Notes under the pieces: generated by a model | Database searches by the model: none | Seen by the model: the letters and a program-made list of their open reading frames with translations, nothing else | What the model was told of the DNA's origin: nothing | Position numbers and translations under genes: made by a program | Part shown: piece by piece, positions 8,499 through 14,790 of the stretch | How the letters are laid out: every line of letters starts with the position of its first letter | Numbering within the stretch: the stretch's first letter is position 1 | Assembly: GCF_903969135.1 (NCBI RefSeq) | Contig: NZ_LR824569.1 | Location: forward strand, 3,865,001-3,929,000 | Direction of reading: 5' to 3' | Source of the DNA: Chryseobacterium sp. JV274 | GTDB taxonomy: Bacteria > Bacteroidota > Bacteroidia > Flavobacteriales > Weeksellaceae | DNA length: 64,000 bases

Positions 8499-10185
8499 AA
8501 TAAAACCTTTCCCGAAAAATAATTATCCCAAAACGGGGCTTTTGATCAGAGGCTCTTCACCTGTGGTATGGCTTCAGGAAATGGAAATGCTTGGAATTAA
8601 TGTAAACCAGATAAGATCTTATGCAATTCCTGCAGACAATCCCAATGTACTGTATGGTTGTTTCCTTGTTTTTACTGACAATGCTCCGCAGGAAATAGGC
8701 AGAAATGCTTACTTTCAGTGTGTAGATAACAGGCTTTTCATTCCTGAAAATACTACTTTTTATCCCAAAATAAATCCGGAAGACTGGGCGCAGCTTGATT
8801 CCCGTTTTCTGATTATGCATCCCGAATTCGGCCTGGTAAAACTATCTGAGGAAATCGAATGGATTTCATTAATTCAACAGCCCGGTATTATAGACGAAAG
8901 CATCAGAAAACCACTGAACGGAGTTTCAATTCCTCAAAAAATAGAAAGCTATACCGTTGAAATTGATGACGAAAAAGTGATGGAAGCATTACAGCCAAAG
9001 CAAACCGAAGAAGAATGGATGAATAACCTTCCGTTTGACCTTAAAAAAGTAATGGCCGGGAATAAAAAAGAAATAGAAAAGTACTTACAATACATTGAAA
9101 AATATCCTGAAAGAGCAGTAGATCTAGGCGTTTCTCTGGATGTTATGGGAACTTCCAGAGGAGATGGCTTTGGCAAATTTACCTGGCTGGAAGGATTATT
9201 TGGCGGAGGTTCCGGAGGTAAAACCGACAGTGCAAGAACAAGAAATTTACGCAGAATTTTCTGGGCAGTAATTATCGTGGCTATCGTCTTAAAGATTGCG
9301 TTGCCTTCAGATAAAAATAATCCCGATCAGGAAGAAAATACAGCCTCTTCCGGGAAAATTGCAAACAACGCTGTAAAAGCACCTTCTGATATGATTGCTT
9401 TCCAGTCCGGAATTTCTGAAATTGATCTGAAGATAGATTCTATATATCATCAGGAGAGAAAAGAATTGTCCAAAGAACTTATTCATGCCGGGATCATAGA
9501 ATCCAAAACAAAAGAAGACAAGGAGAATTATAAAAAAGCTGGCGGAAGAGAGGTCAGTGAAATAGGAAGAGACATTGGAAAGCTTGTGAATAAAGAAAAA
9601 CAAAGCAGAGATTCTCTTAAAACCATTTATACCCAAAAGATTACAAAACATCTTGAACAAAATACAGAAAAACTGAAACGTAAAATTTCAGATTCTCTAA
9701 AGCAGTATACCAAAGGAAAACCTGTAAACGGAGAAGTCGTAAAATTCCTTCTGAAAAAGAGAAAAGCTTTAATGGCTGATTCCTTGGGAAAACTTTACGG
9801 TACATTTGATATTGTAGACCCTTCTTCTGCCTCCATTGACAAATCAAAAGTGAAAGCAGTGGGAACGGAAGGAACTCCATTGGAGAATAAAGCCCCGGTT
9901 TCAGATATTATGTATATGGTGATCCTGATGATTGCAGGAGTAGGATTGTATTTGTTTTTATTTAAAAATAAATCATTAAATCTTGGTGGTGATAACGTAC
10001 CTGTATGGGTAAAATTTATTTTAATAGCAATCCTTGTGGTGATGCTGGTGTACTTATTTTATCCATTAGTAAAAATGTTTGGCTACAATTGGTTTGTATG
10101 GGTTCTCGTAATCTGTGTGATGCTGCTCCTTTATCGATTGTTCAGAGATGATAAAACCATTTTAAAATCCGATGATGATGAATAA
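8488..10185 (+). CDS. Membrane protein of the ternary system (bpX6-like), 565 aa
   Basis: A soluble N-terminal 180 residues include a proline-rich GLLIRGSSPVVW segment. A glycine-rich linker leads to a first membrane helix at about 253-272. A lysine/glutamate coiled-coil region follows (about 310-425), then three more membrane helices near 470-490, 505-525 and 532-550. It would anchor the system in the inner membrane. It overlaps the vWA gene by 11 nt and the next gene by 14 nt. The likeness to bpX6-type proteins is inferred from length, layout and gene order. Confidence 0.75.
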   Translation: MELRIKPFPKNNYPKTGLLIRGSSPVVWLQEMEMLGINVNQIRSYAIPADNPNVLYGCFLVFTDNAPQEIGRNAYFQCVDNRLFIPENTTFYPKINPEDWAQLDSRFLIMHPEFGLVKLSEEIEWISLIQQPGIIDESIRKPLNGVSIPQKIESYTVEIDDEKVMEALQPKQTEEEWMNNLPFDLKKVMAGNKKEIEKYLQYIEKYPERAVDLGVSLDVMGTSRGDGFGKFTWLEGLFGGGSGGKTDSARTRNLRRIFWAVIIVAIVLKIALPSDKNNPDQEENTASSGKIANNAVKAPSDMIAFQSGISEIDLKIDSIYHQERKELSKELIHAGIIESKTKEDKENYKKAGGREVSEIGRDIGKLVNKEKQSRDSLKTIYTQKITKHLEQNTEKLKRKISDSLKQYTKGKPVNGEVVKFLLKKRKALMADSLGKLYGTFDIVDPSSASIDKSKVKAVGTEGTPLENKAPVSDIMYMVILMIAGVGLYLFLFKNKSLNLGGDNVPVWVKFILIAILVVMLVYLFYPLVKMFGYNWFVWVLVICVMLLLYRLFRDDKTILKSDDDE

Positions 10186-11200
10186 ACAGAAATTTATAGA
10201 CAAATTTATGGCAGCATTCCTATTGCTGGCTATATTTAAGGTCATCGGAATCGTTGCCCAGTTATTTCATGAAAGCTTTTGGAGTGTAGTAGGAACATTG
10301 GCTATTTTCTTAATTGTAGCCGTTATTATCCTTCTCGTGATCACTTCTTTAAAAGATAAAGAACAAAACAACAGAAATTCAGCAGGAAGAAAAGGTGGAG
10401 GAAGCAGCAGTTTCTATCTGGAAAATTCACTTTTTGACAGAATACGAAGCAAATACGAAGAACTCGCTGAAAAATATATTGCTGAAAACGATTATAAAAA
10501 AGCAGCCAGAGTCTATATGAATTTGCTGCAGGATAATTACAGAGGTGCAAAAACACTGGAAAATGGTGGATTCTACAATGAAGCAGCCGTAGTCTATCTT
10601 AAAAAGCTGAACAACAAATCCGATGCTGCAACCTGCTATGAAAAAGCAAAGCAATACAAAAAAGCCATTGACCTCTATAAAGAAATGGAGCAGAAAGAAA
10701 AAGTAGGCGATCTCTATAAAGAGATCAACGATCTTAAAAATGCCCACAACTATTATCAGATGGTTGCAGATGACTATACCGTCAATAATCAAATGGTGAA
10801 AGCTTCTTTGGTATACCGCAAAAAAATGGAGAAAACGGAAGAAGCACAAAAAGTACTGCTGAAAGGTTGGGAAGAAGATAAAGATGCATTCAATTGTTTG
10901 AATAACTACTTTGCCAATATTTTTGATGTTAAAAAACTGGAATCTGAAATTCAGCATTTATATCAAAAAACTCCGGCCCACAAAAAGATCACTTATCTGG
11001 AGGCTCTGAAATATGAATTCAAAAAAGATCCCAAATTGCATACAGCAACCAGAAACATAGCCTATGAAATAATTGCAGAGAAAGTAGCCACGCGTTCAGA
11101 AATTGTCAATGAACTGAAATTCTTTAATCCCGATGATGACATCATTTTGAAAGATATTTCAAGGTTTAAAACAGGAAGAAATAAAATGTTCAGGAATTAA
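10172..11200 (+). CDS. TPR membrane protein, last gene of the ternary operon
   Basis: A 342-aa protein with two N-terminal membrane helices (about 10-32 and 38-60). Helical tetratricopeptide repeats follow from about residue 90 to 230; motifs such as DYKKAARVYMNLLQDNY and QYKKAIDLYKEMEQ show the alternating small and aromatic residues of TPRs. It is likely a membrane-tethered scaffold facing the cytosol. The start overlaps the preceding gene by 14 nt; three ATGs occur in a row and the first was used. It closes the seven-gene operon. Confidence 0.8.
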   Translation: MMMNKQKFIDKFMAAFLLLAIFKVIGIVAQLFHESFWSVVGTLAIFLIVAVIILLVITSLKDKEQNNRNSAGRKGGGSSSFYLENSLFDRIRSKYEELAEKYIAENDYKKAARVYMNLLQDNYRGAKTLENGGFYNEAAVVYLKKLNNKSDAATCYEKAKQYKKAIDLYKEMEQKEKVGDLYKEINDLKNAHNYYQMVADDYTVNNQMVKASLVYRKKMEKTEEAQKVLLKGWEEDKDAFNCLNNYFANIFDVKKLESEIQHLYQKTPAHKKITYLEALKYEFKKDPKLHTATRNIAYEIIAEKVATRSEIVNELKFFNPDDDIILKDISRFKTGRNKMFRN

Positions 11201-11346
11201 ATATTTAAAGATTGAAGAATTTAAAAATTAAAGAAAAGTTTCTCTTTGAAAAAAAGAAACATTCTCCGCTTCATCAAATCAATTGTAATTGATCCCTAAA
11301 AATAAGAAACTCTTGAAATAAAAGATGACATAGCAATTCTGTTTTT

Positions 11347-11556
11347 GTTGGAAAATCGCAAAGACGCAAATATTTTATAAATTTAATATATGATTTTTAA
11401 GGCGCGAGAAAATTGAAAATTTTCAGCAAGGGTGGCTTATTAATTAGTTGTATTATATAGAACAATATTATTAGCAGTATTAAATTTTATCGGAGATAAA
11501 ATCCTCGCGCCTTAAAGCACAATTTTTTGATATTATTTTGCGCCTTTGCGTATATA
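11347..11556. repeat. MITE-like inverted repeat, copy 2 of 3
   Basis: The left end GTTGGAAAATCGCAAAGACGC mirrors the right end TTGCGCCTTTGCG. An inner dyad AAGGCGCGAG/CTCGCGCCTT and a TTTTATCGGAGATAAAA palindrome lie inside. This fills most of the 425-nt gap after the ternary operon; the rest of that gap is AT-rich without a recognised signal. Confidence 0.65.
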
Positions 11557-11605
11557 AAACCTTCCAGAAATTGTGAATACTATAAAAATAATACCAAAAA
11601 AGATT

Positions 11606-11613
11606 TATCTTTG
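11606..11613 (+). promoter_or_regulatory. -7 promoter element TATCTTTG
   Basis: A perfect TAnnTTTG element 12 nt before the ATG of the 42-aa ORF at 11626. Confidence 0.6.
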
Positions 11614-11625
11614 CCCCAGAAAATT

Positions 11626-11754
11626 ATGACAATACAAAGAGCACATATCAATGCAGAACTATGCGAAAGTCCTTCTATAAAAGGATTATTCGGGTATGAT
11701 GAGATGATATGGAATGAGGCGAAATGTGCTGACTTTGGAAATTATTTACTGTAA
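11626..11754 (+). CDS. Small protein of 42 aa, unknown
   Basis: A short ORF starting MTIQRAHINAEL and ending FGNYLL, with two cysteines. It is supported by a perfect -7 element 12 nt before the ATG and a strong terminator 30 nt after the stop, so the unit is a complete transcript of about 190 nt. The coding role is plausible but unproven; the transcript could instead be a small RNA. No family is recognised. Confidence 0.5.
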   Translation: MTIQRAHINAELCESPSIKGLFGYDEMIWNEAKCADFGNYLL

Positions 11755-11784
11755 ACTTGTAAAAAATTAATCAAAATACAACAG

Positions 11785-11813
11785 AAACGCCTCGGAAAAC
11801 CGAGGCGTTTTTT
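11785..11813 (+). terminator. Intrinsic terminator
   Basis: The 11-bp stem AAACGCCTCGG/CCGAGGCGTTT with a 4-nt loop and T-run ends the small transcript. The 325 nt from here to the next ORF are AT-rich, with a weak -7 (TACTTTG at 12065-12071). Confidence 0.85.
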
Positions 11814-12139
11814 GTTTTTTAGGTCAGAAATTATTTGGAATGAAAAAAAATAACTATAAACATGAAAAATTTTTAATAAACAATGAAACTTTAATACGAT
11901 AAAATAGAGTGATAAGCAACCCGGTGAGAGACAGTCATTTAGGTAATTAAGATATCTGCAAAATATTGCGGACAGAAATTCTCTATTCTGAAAATTAAGT
12001 ATAATCAATTGATTATCAATAATTTAAATCAAAAATTTATTTGCAGATTCCAAAAAATCATATTTACTTTGCAACCGAAAATTGAAAGCAACAGGTTTTC
12101 AGGATTCAATTAAAAATAATTTAAAACAAACAAAATAAA

Positions 12140-12265
12140 ATGAAACAGTTACACAACATATTCAATCAATATTCAAGACTATTCGGACAGGATCCGGCAG
12201 GTGTTGCATGTATTCTTGAAAGTGGAATTGTGGATAAAAGGTGCTTATATACGTGGGTCAGCTAA
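12140..12265 (+). CDS. Small protein of 41 aa at the head of the tRNA-like array
   Basis: A 41-codon ORF beginning MKQLHNIFNQYSRLFG and ending CLYTWVS, preceded by an A-rich leader (AAACAAAATAAA) typical of Bacteroidota translation starts. A possible -7 (TACTTTG, 12065-12071), also seen upstream of rsr, lies 69 nt before the ATG. It is followed at 25 nt by a terminator and then by the first tRNA-like gene. No family is recognised. It could be a leader ORF controlling entry into the array. Confidence 0.5.
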   Translation: MKQLHNIFNQYSRLFGQDPAGVACILESGIVDKRCLYTWVS

Positions 12266-12289
12266 TGATCTCTTACGTTAAAATATATG

Positions 12290-12320
12290 AAGCGCCTCCC
12301 GAAAAGAGGCGCTTTTTTTT
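12290..12320 (+). terminator. Intrinsic terminator before the tRNA-like array
   Basis: The stem AAGCGCCTC/GAGGCGCTT, loop CCGAAAA and an eight-T run. It lies between the 41-aa ORF and the first tRNA-like gene, only 2 nt before the latter, so array transcription depends on read-through or another promoter. Confidence 0.85.
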
Positions 12321-12322
12321 AT

Positions 12323-12395
12323 GGTTTCTTTAGCTTATTTGGTAAAGCGCCGGTCTGTGGAACCGGAGAACAGGGTTCGATCCCCGGAGATACCC
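12323..12395 (+). tRNA. tRNA-like gene, anticodon GTG (His-like)
   Basis: The anticodon arm CCGGT-CTGTGGA-ACCGG is perfect and discriminator C73 fits histidine. The acceptor GGTTTCT/AGATACC has one T-T mismatch and the T-stem CAGGG/CCCGG one A-G mismatch. The G-1 identity base of histidine tRNA is a T here. A plausible but imperfect tRNA. Confidence 0.65.
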
Positions 12396-12404
12396 AAAAT
12401 ATAA

Positions 12405-12478
12405 AATCCCATGGCTCAAATGGTTATAGCATCGACCTGATACGTCGAAGGTTGAAGGTTCGATTCCTTCTGGGATTA
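12405..12478 (+). tRNA. tRNA-like gene, anticodon GAT (Ile-like)
   Basis: The acceptor AATCCCA/TGGGATT, anticodon arm TCGAC-CTGATAC-GTCGA and T-arm GAAGG-TTCGATT-CCTTC are all perfect. The D-stem has one mismatch (GCTC/TAGC). The 5' nucleotide is A and CA follows discriminator A. Confidence 0.7.
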
Positions 12479-12552
12479 CAAAAATGTGATTTGTGAAATT
12501 AAAAATTGACAAGCGAAGCGAATTGAAAATTGACTATTCACAAAATTAAAAC

Positions 12553-12626
12553 AATCTCATAGCTCAAATGGTTAGAGCACCGGTCTTTTAAACCGGGGGT
12601 TGAAAGTTCAAATCTTTCTGGGATTA
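12553..12626 (+). tRNA. tRNA-like gene, anticodon TTT (Lys-like)
   Basis: The anticodon arm CCGGT-CTTTTAA-ACCGG and D-arm GCTC...GAGC are perfect; the T-arm is GAAAG-TTCAAAT-CTTTC. The acceptor AATCTCA/TGGGATT has one T-G wobble. The 5' A and 3' half resemble the Ile-like element just upstream. Confidence 0.7.
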
Positions 12627-12633
12627 CTATAAA

Positions 12634-12758
12634 GGTTCCGTAGCTCAACCGGATAGAGCATGGGTTTTCTAAACCCAGGGTTAGAGGTTCGAAATACAAA
12701 GTATTCGTGAATGCTATAAAGTAAAGTATGAAATTCATGAACAATCCTCTCGGAATCA
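12634..12758 (+). tRNA. tRNA-like gene, anticodon TCT (Arg-like), with 51-nt T-loop insertion
   Basis: The acceptor GGTTCCG/CGGAATC, D-arm GCTC...GAGC, anticodon arm TGGGT-TTTCTAA-ACCCA and T-stem AGAGG/CCTCT are intact. The T-loop runs from 12688 to 12745, 58 nt instead of 7. The extra 51 nt contain the hairpin AATAC/GTATT and an outer pairing TTCGTGAAT/ATTCATGAA, so the insertion is itself structured. Without it the element has the standard 74 nt. Confidence 0.7.
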
Positions 12759-12764
12759 CAAAAA

Positions 12765-12836
12765 GGTCTATTGAGGTAATGGCTAACCTGCCCGACTGTC
12801 TCTTGGGCACTGCGAGTTCGATTCTCGCATAGACCG
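12765..12836 (+). tRNA. tRNA-like gene, anticodon GTC (Asp-like)
   Basis: The acceptor GGTCTAT/ATAGACC and T-arm GCGAG-TTCGATT-CTCGC are perfect. The anticodon arm CCCGA-CTGTCTC-TTGGG has T at position 37 where a purine is normal. Discriminator G fits aspartate. The anticodon loop is copied exactly in the next element. Confidence 0.65.
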
Positions 12837-12839
12837 CAA

Positions 12840-12899
12840 AGATTCATAAAAGATTTCGGTTCCGACTGTCTCTCGGAAAAGAATTTTAAAGTGAATCTG
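12840..12899 (+). ncRNA. 60-nt tRNA-like RNA without a T-arm (Asp-like loop)
   Basis: A perfect 7-bp acceptor AGATTCA/TGAATCT, discriminator G and CA, enclosing a perfect anticodon arm TCCGA-CTGTCTC-TCGGA. Where the T-arm should be there is AAAGAATTTTAAAG without the TTCGA loop. The whole is 12 nt shorter than its neighbour. Such armless tRNAs are known from animal mitochondria, not normally from bacteria. Confidence 0.5.
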
Positions 12900-12904
12900 C
12901 AAAA

Positions 12905-12976
12905 CTGGAAAGATAACGGTGGTTGTTTACCCGTCTTGGACGCGGGAGGTCGCAAGTTCGAATCTTGCTTTCCAGA
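12905..12976 (+). tRNA. tRNA-like gene, anticodon TGG (Pro-like)
   Basis: The acceptor CTGGAAA/TTTCCAG and T-arm GCAAG-TTCGAAT-CTTGC are perfect; the anticodon arm is CCCGT-CTTGGAC-GCGGG. The 5' C is unusual and the D-arm (TAACGGTGGTTGTTTA) is irregular. Confidence 0.65.
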
Positions 12977-12982
12977 CAATTT

Positions 12983-13054
12983 GTTCCATTAGCATAGTGG
13001 TAAGTGCATTCGGCTTTCTACCGAACGACAAGGGTTCGATCCCCTTATGGAATA
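12983..13054 (+). tRNA. tRNA-like gene, anticodon TTC (Glu-like), copy 1
   Basis: The acceptor GTTCCAT/ATGGAAT begins with a G-T pair. The anticodon arm TTCGG-CTTTCTA-CCGAA and T-arm AAGGG-TTCGATC-CCCTT are perfect, and the D-stem is GCAT/GTGC. CA follows discriminator A. Confidence 0.7.
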
Positions 13055-13059
13055 CAAAT

Positions 13060-13133
13060 GATTTCGTAGCTCAAGTGGTTAGAGTATCGGTCTGATACAC
13101 CGAAGGTTGAAGGTTCGAGTCCTTCCGGAATTA
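13060..13133 (+). tRNA. tRNA-like gene, anticodon GAT (Ile-like), copy 2
   Basis: The anticodon arm TCGGT-CTGATAC-ACCGA and T-arm GAAGG-TTCGAGT-CCTTC are perfect. The acceptor GATTTCG/CGGAATT contains two G-T pairs. It lies 5 nt after the Glu-like element. Confidence 0.7.
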
Positions 13134-13137
13134 CAAT

Positions 13138-13209
13138 GATTTTGTAGCTCAATGGTAGAGCACCGGCCTGTTAAACCGGAAGTTGAAAGTTCGAATCTTT
13201 CCAAAATCG
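13138..13209 (+). tRNA. tRNA-like gene, anticodon GTT (Asn-like)
   Basis: The acceptor GATTTTG/CAAAATC, D-arm GCTC...GAGC and T-arm GAAAG-TTCGAAT-CTTTC are perfect. The anticodon stem CCGGC/ACCGG has a C-A mismatch next to loop CTGTTAA. Discriminator G fits asparagine. Confidence 0.7.
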
Positions 13210-13246
13210 CAGGTAACTAATTGTTAATTGTTTCAGGAGAAAAAGT

Positions 13247-13306
13247 AAAAGTTTGTCGAGAGCAGAAGATCTTTACGCCAAACACAGAAAATACTGACAA
13301 ACTTTT
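13247..13306 (+). ncRNA. Array hairpin RNA, copy 1 of 5
   Basis: The stem AAAAGTTTGTC/GACAAACTTTT encloses GAGAGCAGAAGATCTTTAC and an A-rich loop. A small inner stem AGAAGATCTT may form. The stem covaries among the five copies. Confidence 0.6.
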
Positions 13307-13361
13307 TCTGATCTCTCCAAAGACAGTTAGAATTGAAGATATCATTTATAAATTTTTAGGT

Positions 13362-13425
13362 AAAAATAAAGTTTGTCGAGCGCAGAAGTTCTTATATCAA
13401 ACAAATTAAGACAGACTTTATTTTT
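13362..13425 (+). ncRNA. Array hairpin RNA, copy 2 of 5
   Basis: A 16-bp stem AAAAATAAAGTTTGTC/GACAGACTTTATTTTT with one wobble. The loop begins GAGCGCAGAAGTTCTTATATC. The longer stem with compensatory bases supports selection on pairing. Confidence 0.65.
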
Positions 13426-13431
13426 TAATCT

Positions 13432-13513
13432 GATGGTTCGCCGAAGTGGAAGAGTCGGGGCGGTCTGCAAAACCGTTGTGTAAACTGAGTGGGTTTGAAT
13501 CCCATAACCATCT
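13432..13513 (+). tRNA. tRNA-like gene, anticodon GCA (Cys-like)
   Basis: The acceptor GATGGTT/AACCATC is perfect and the D-arm is CCGA...TCGG. The anticodon arm GCGGT-CTGCAAA-ACCGT and T-arm GTGGG-TTTGAAT-CCCAT each have one wobble. The variable region is 12 nt, an intermediate size unlike a normal cysteine tRNA. Discriminator is T, as expected for Cys. Confidence 0.65.
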
Positions 13514-13546
13514 CAATAAACTAAAATGAGATTAGTTCAGGAGAAA

Positions 13547-13610
13547 AAATAAAAGTTTGTCGAGCATAGACGATCTTATATCAAACAAAAAAATAATGAC
13601 AAACTTTATT
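13547..13610 (+). ncRNA. Array hairpin RNA, copy 3 of 5
   Basis: AAATAAAAGTTTGTC pairs with GACAAACTTTATTT (one bulged A). The loop contains the 12-mer GATCTTATATCA, which recurs in a Y RNA-like element at about 29244. Confidence 0.6.
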
Positions 13611-13643
13611 TACTCCACAAAGAATTAATTACTCATGAAATCC

Positions 13644-13730
13644 GGAAGTACGCCGAAGTTGGAGAGTCGGGGCAGACTGTAAATCTGTTGCTTCATTGCT
13701 GAGTAGGTTCGAATCCTACTACTTCCACCA
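13644..13730 (+). tRNA. tRNA gene, anticodon GTA (Tyr), with encoded CCA
   Basis: The most canonical member of the array. The acceptor GGAAGTA/TACTTCC is perfect, anticodon arm CAGA-CTGTAAA-TCTG, long variable arm as in real tyrosine tRNAs, T-arm GTAGG-TTCGAAT-CCTAC, discriminator A and a genomically encoded CCA (13728-13730). Confidence 0.85.
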
Positions 13731-13731
13731 G

Positions 13732-13802
13732 CCACTGATAATGTAATGGCAGCATGCAGGAAATGTACTCTTGTTGTTTAGGTTCGATTCCTGGTCAGTG
13801 GG
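13732..13802 (+). tRNA. Degenerate tRNA-like gene, loop would read TGT (Thr-like)
   Basis: The acceptor CCACTGA/TCAGTGG is perfect. The anticodon arm CAGGA-AATGTAC-TCTTG lacks the invariant U33 and the T-stem TTAGG/CCTGG has two wobbles. It follows the Tyr gene after a single base. A decoding function is doubtful. Confidence 0.45.
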
Positions 13803-13807
13803 GTTAA

Positions 13808-13879
13808 GCTCTATTCGTCTAACGGTGAGGACGCCTGCCTTTCGAGCAGAAAATAAGGGTTCGATTCCCTTATAGAGTA
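13808..13879 (+). tRNA. tRNA-like gene, anticodon TTC (Glu-like), copy 2
   Basis: The acceptor GCTCTAT/ATAGAGT has one G-T pair. The D-arm GTCT...GGAC, anticodon arm CTGC-CTTTCGA-GCAG (4 bp) and T-arm AAGGG-TTCGATT-CCCTT are present. A second Glu-like gene of different sequence from that at 12983. Confidence 0.65.
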
Positions 13880-13985
13880 CTGGATGTGAATAGCTGGTCA
13901 ATATTGAATCGATATAATACCATGAAAGTTCAGATTTTTTTAAAAATTGGCCAGTTACCATTCACAAAAAAAATGAAGAAAAGAG

Positions 13986-14039
13986 AAAAGGTCTGTCAAG
14001 AGCAGAAGATCTTTAGTCAATAAAAATAGACAGCCTTTT
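13986..14039 (+). ncRNA. Array hairpin RNA, copy 4 of 5
   Basis: The stem AAAAGGTCTGTC/GACAGCCTTTT has compensatory changes relative to copies 1-3. The loop AAGAGCAGAAGATCTTTAG keeps the family core. Confidence 0.6.
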
Positions 14040-14070
14040 ACTTTTTAAAAAAACAAAATACATTAGGAAA

Positions 14071-14147
14071 TGAGAAAGGTTTGTCAGGCGCAGAAGATCT
14101 TTACAAATACTAGCAGGCATAATTTATAAACAGACAGAGCTTTCTCA
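14071..14147 (+). ncRNA. Array hairpin RNA, copy 5 of 5
   Basis: The outer stem TGAGAAAG/CTTTCTCA is followed by GTTTGTC and the core GCGCAGAAGATCTTTAC. It is longer and less regular than the others. Confidence 0.5.
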
Positions 14148-14230
14148 AACCTAAACACAATATGATAAGCAATGAATAGTGAGCAATAAGTAATAAGCTG
14201 TACAAAAATTACTCATTATATATAAATGCC

Positions 14231-14306
14231 ACGGGAATGGTGGAATGGCAGACACTCTTGACTTAGGATCAAGCTTTTGGGGGTTCGAATCCCTCTTCCC
14301 GTACCA
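14231..14306 (+). tRNA. tRNA-like gene, anticodon TAG (Leu-like), with encoded CCA
   Basis: The acceptor ACGGGAA/TTCCCGT and anticodon arm CTTGA-CTTAGGA-TCAAG are perfect, and CCA is encoded at 14304-14306. The variable region is only 5 nt, whereas bacterial leucine tRNAs have a long variable arm. The 5' base is A. Confidence 0.7.
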
Positions 14307-14362
14307 AACATAAATACTAAATAATGCTATAATCTGAAAATTACTCATTATTTATTAAATCC

Positions 14363-14435
14363 GGAAGAGTGGTGTAGAAGGCCTGCACGTTAGTCTGAAA
14401 AACTAGAGGTACAGGTTCAATTCCTGTCTGTTCCA
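14363..14435 (+). tRNA. tRNA-like gene, anticodon GAA (Phe-like)
   Basis: The T-arm ACAGG-TTCAATT-CCTGT is perfect; the anticodon arm is TTAGT-CTGAAAA-ACTAG. The acceptor GGAAGAG/CTGTTCC has a G-G mismatch. CA follows discriminator A. Confidence 0.6.
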
Positions 14436-14446
14436 CAAAAACATGA

Positions 14447-14533
14447 ATGATAAGTAATGAGCAATGAGTAATCATTGATACCTGACTGATTTCTGGCATT
14501 ACTCATTACCAATTACTTATTACTCATTAATTT
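14447..14533. repeat. AT-rich palindromic spacer (ATTACTCATT type)
   Basis: Left arm AATGATAAGTAATGAGC and right arm ATTACTTATTACTCATT are inverted copies, forming a long hairpin between the Phe-like and Gln-like genes. Related motifs occur at 14156-14225 and near 58980. Confidence 0.5.
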
Positions 14534-14539
14534 AAATAC

Positions 14540-14611
14540 TGATTCATAGTGTAATAGACAGCACACAAGATTTTGATTCTTGGAGTTTAGGTTCGAGTCC
14601 TGATGAATTAA
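14540..14611 (+). tRNA. tRNA-like gene, anticodon TTG (Gln-like)
   Basis: The acceptor TGATTCA/TGAATTA pairs with one G-T. The anticodon arm is CAAGA-TTTTGAT-TCTTG and the T-arm TTAGG-TTCGAGT-CCTGA has one wobble. The 5' T is unusual. CA follows discriminator A. Confidence 0.6.
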
Positions 14612-14619
14612 CAACGTTT

Positions 14620-14690
14620 ACTCTGATAGTGTAATGGCAGCATCTCAGTCTCCAAAACTGATGGTATCGGTTCGAGTCCGGTTCGGAGTG
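14620..14690 (+). tRNA. tRNA-like gene, anticodon CCA (Trp-like)
   Basis: The acceptor ACTCTGA/TCGGAGT has one wobble. The anticodon arm TCAGT-CTCCAAA-ACTGA is perfect and the T-arm is ATCGG-TTCGAGT-CCGGT. Discriminator G fits tryptophan. It ends the array, 100 nt before the RNase H-like gene. Confidence 0.7.
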
Positions 14691-14790
14691 CAAAAAATAG
14701 AAATTAGAAACTAGAAGTTAGAAATTATAACAGCTAGTGATCATTTATCAATTATCAACAATCATTTATGAATTAAAACATGTAGAAAAA

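Noticed and set aside
12480..12552. Possible tRNA-like element between Ile-like and Lys-like genes
   Set aside because: It has a TTTGTGAA/TTCACAAA hairpin but no acceptor or T-arm, and the ATTGACAAGCG sequence recurs at 33457 as a dispersed repeat.
13201..14150. Possible CRISPR-like regular repeats between tRNA-like genes
   Set aside because: The repeats are hairpins at uneven distances, with diverged stems and no equal-length spacers; no cas gene is near.
12323..14690. Prophage tRNA array
   Set aside because: No capsid, tail, terminase, lysis or integrase genes in the window; the neighbours are RNA-repair and stress genes.
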